A stretch of 64,000 nucleotides of DNA from Novimethylophilus sp036504375 (lineage in GTDB: Bacteria; Pseudomonadota; Gammaproteobacteria; Burkholderiales; Methylophilaceae): positions 22,647 to 86,646 of the forward strand of contig NZ_DASXVH010000041.1 in the NCBI RefSeq assembly GCF_036504375.1, read 5' to 3'. Positions 62,429-64,000 of the stretch are shown piece after piece. Each line of letters begins with the position of its first letter. Position 1 is the first letter of the stretch. The notes under the pieces were generated by a model. That model was not told where the DNA came from. It ran no database searches and saw nothing but the letters and a program-made list of their open reading frames with translations. The position numbers and the translations under genes were made by a program.

Positions 62429-62825
62429 TTTTTGCTCCTTTGCTCAATAGTTTGAAAAGCCACAATTGCAATTAGCTGAAGCTTGCGGCAAGCCGTGCAC
62501 GAGAGCGCACATAGCATCGATTCATGATGCAGCAGGGTCGCATTTTCGGCCATGTTCCAAATATCAATTTTCTTGGCAGATCGTCCATGCTTGGTGATTT
62601 CATGGCCGTACTTCCTTTCCGGGTGTCGCAGCACAATGCGTCGGCTGAGTAAGCCCATTAATATCCGGCGCTCAAGCGGCAACAAATTTCAATCGTTGTT
62701 TAACGCTATCAGGCTCACATGGCGGAATAGACCGGACCGCTGCCGCCCTTCGGCGGCACCCAGACGATGTTCTGCCCTATTCGAAGCGGTACCCGCACTG
62801 AAGGCTGCGATTCATTGAGAAAGAG
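62429..62825. other. Intergenic region, 397 bases
   Basis: No credible gene. It contains a perfect hairpin TGCCGCC / GGCGGCA (62741-62758, 4-base loop CTTC) without a T-run and the expected but altered start region of fpr. Confidence 0.6.
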
Positions 62826-63611
62826 ATAAATACACATGAGCGCCTCGCTGCAGAACGCGTCCTGAGCGTACACCACTGGAACGACACACTGTTCAGCTTC
62901 AAGACCACGCGCGACCCCGGCCTGCGGTTCGAAAACGGCCAGTTCGTGATGATCGGTCTGCAGGTGGAAGGCCGCCCGCTGGTGCGCGCCTATAGCATCG
63001 CCAGCCCCAATTACGAAGAGCATCTGGAGTTTTTCAGCATCAAGGTGCCCGACGGGCCGCTGACCTCATGCCTGCAGCATCTTGAAGCCGGCAACGAGGT
63101 GCTGGTGAGCCGCAAGCCCACCGGCACGCTGGTGCTGCACGATCTGCTGCCGGGCAAGCACCTCTATCTGTTCTCCACCGGCACCGGTCTCGCACCATTC
63201 ATGAGCGTGATCCAGGACCCGCAAGCTTACGAACGGTTCGACAAGATTGTGCTGATTCACGGCGTGCGCTACGTCAACGAGTTGGCCTACGCCGATTTCA
63301 TCACGAAGGAATTGCCGCGGAACAAATTCTTCGGCGAAGAGGTGCGTGACAAGCTGATCTATTATCCGACCGTCACGCGCGAACCTTTCCGCAACCAGGG
63401 CCGGTTTACCGACCTGATCGAATCCGGCAAGCTGTTCGAGGACATCGGCCTGCCCCCGCTCGACCCGGGAATCGACCGCGCCATGATCTGCGGCAGCCCG
63501 CGGATGCTGCAGGATATCAGCGACCTGCTGGAGGAGCGCGGATTCAGGGTGTCCCCCCGCATCGGCGACCCCGGCAGCTACGTGATCGAACGCGCGTTCG
63601 TCGAGAAATAA
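62826..63611 (+). CDS. fpr: Ferredoxin/flavodoxin-NADP reductase without a standard start codon
   Basis: FAD enzyme passing electrons between NADPH and ferredoxin or flavodoxin. The protein matches Fpr throughout: RVLSVHHWNDTLFSFKTTRD, the FAD motif RAYSIASPNYEEHLEFFSIKV, FSTGTGLAPFMSVI and the C-terminal SYVIERAFVEK. Homology extends upstream to NTHERLAAERVL. The codon before it, at 62826, is ATA where ATG is expected, with AAGAG ahead; no ATG, GTG or TTG lies in frame between the upstream stop and 62946. Either ATA (or a nearby ATT) starts translation, or a mutation or error removed the start. Confidence 0.85.
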   Translation: MNTHERLAAERVLSVHHWNDTLFSFKTTRDPGLRFENGQFVMIGLQVEGRPLVRAYSIASPNYEEHLEFFSIKVPDGPLTSCLQHLEAGNEVLVSRKPTGTLVLHDLLPGKHLYLFSTGTGLAPFMSVIQDPQAYERFDKIVLIHGVRYVNELAYADFITKELPRNKFFGEEVRDKLIYYPTVTREPFRNQGRFTDLIESGKLFEDIGLPPLDPGIDRAMICGSPRMLQDISDLLEERGFRVSPRIGDPGSYVIERAFVEK

Positions 63612-63710
63612 TCGATGCCCAGGCGTAGTGCTCGCCGACGCAAGAGAAATTTTCCGGACGTTTGGACACGCGGGTATGCTGACCATGTTCGGCTCGTACC
63701 GGCATTGGCA

Positions 63711-64000
63711 TCATGCCGGCATCAATCGCAGCTGGTAGAGCAGCCTGTGGCAGGAGTGGCGGGATGCCAGCCAGGACAACAGAATAAAGTCCATTACTAA
63801 TTCCGTTATGGTCATGGCGAGCCCGTGGTGGGCCGGATCCCAATGGCTGACGGGGCTGTGGAACCGTGTTTCCCATTGCAGCGGCCAGAACAGCAATGGG
63901 CCATCGTCATAGTGGGTCAGGACGTCGGCGGCTGAATGTAACATGCAACCCAGGAGGAACCACCCGGCCTGTTCCAGGACTCGCCGACGGCCAGGCTGCA
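63711..64000 (-). CDS. Inner-membrane protein (DUF457-like), partial
   Basis: The reverse frame is open from the window edge (first full codon at 63998) to the stop at 63711, about 96 residues. WFLLGCMLHSAADVLTHYDDGPLLFWPLQ and SPVSHWDPAHHG are the C-terminal part of YdjM/DUF457-type membrane-bound metal-dependent hydrolases, with the conserved His/Asp cluster and a final span. The N-terminal part is beyond the window. Confidence 0.7.
   Translation of the reverse strand, partial: QPGRRRVLEQAGWFLLGCMLHSAADVLTHYDDGPLLFWPLQWETRFHSPVSHWDPAHHGLAMTITELVMDFILLSWLASRHSCHRLLYQLRLMPA

Overview
The window (about 58% GC by eye) reads as a betaproteobacterial chromosome, probably Nitrosomonadales/Gallionellales-like. 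That placement rests on overall protein character (GH57 glycogen genes, many c-type haem proteins, DcmR-like and DUF2934 proteins); no rRNA or ribosomal marker is present, so it is tentative. I saw no tRNA, rRNA, CRISPR array, prophage or intact insertion sequence.

Layout. 1-8458: glycogen and alpha-glucan locus (glgB reading left; glgC, two GH57 enzymes and a ROK glucokinase reading right). 8613-17052: DMT transporter, then a family of exported NPCAAK-repeat proteins with a single-haem cytochrome, a five-haem lipoprotein, a large lipoprotein and an outer-membrane protein. 17254-26685: ten leftward genes that look like one operon: thioredoxin, CcdA, AhpD-like, NrtS, PP2C phosphatase, OvoA, OvoB, haem sensor, HD-GYP, YeeE/YedE. 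26677-35264: SRPBCC, AhpD-like and AraC genes, then an accessory block (LysR, DsrE, PNPOx, HxlR, FabF, and two frameshifted genes). 35361-41781: a mer operon extended by five unusual genes. 41851-44428: HAD, orphan FlgB-like, glutaredoxin, zinc-finger anti-sigma and ECF sigma. 44595-51065: DUF2934-tpiA, a decayed second mer fragment, DUF2934-GH133-GH63. 51083-57600: LysR, redoxin, methyltransferase, a tiny Cys-rich protein and pstSCAB. 57733-64000: broken RelE toxin, a dehalogenase-like hydrolase/FadL/NrtS operon divergent from a DcmR-like regulator, SRPBCC, an fpr gene without a normal start codon, and a partial membrane protein.

The main discovery candidate is a regulon. The sequence TGTAAGG-N15-CGTNTAA (one -35 variant TGTCAGG, one TGTAAGT) occurs eight times with an identical 15-base spacer. 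Each copy lies a short distance upstream of, and in the orientation of, a gene: NPCAAK gene 1, NPCAAK gene 3, the outer-membrane protein operon, the thioredoxin/ovothiol operon, the ECF sigma gene itself, both DUF2934 operons, and the Cys-rich/pst operon. A ninth copy with a 14-base spacer stands alone at the edge of the accessory block. The sigma gene is followed by an HxxxCxxC anti-sigma and a glutaredoxin. My inference is a thiol-redox sigma/anti-sigma circuit, analogous in logic to SigR/RsrA and mycothiol, that here governs ovothiol synthesis, periplasmic thiol exchange, a novel Cys-repeat protein family, glucan turnover and phosphate uptake.
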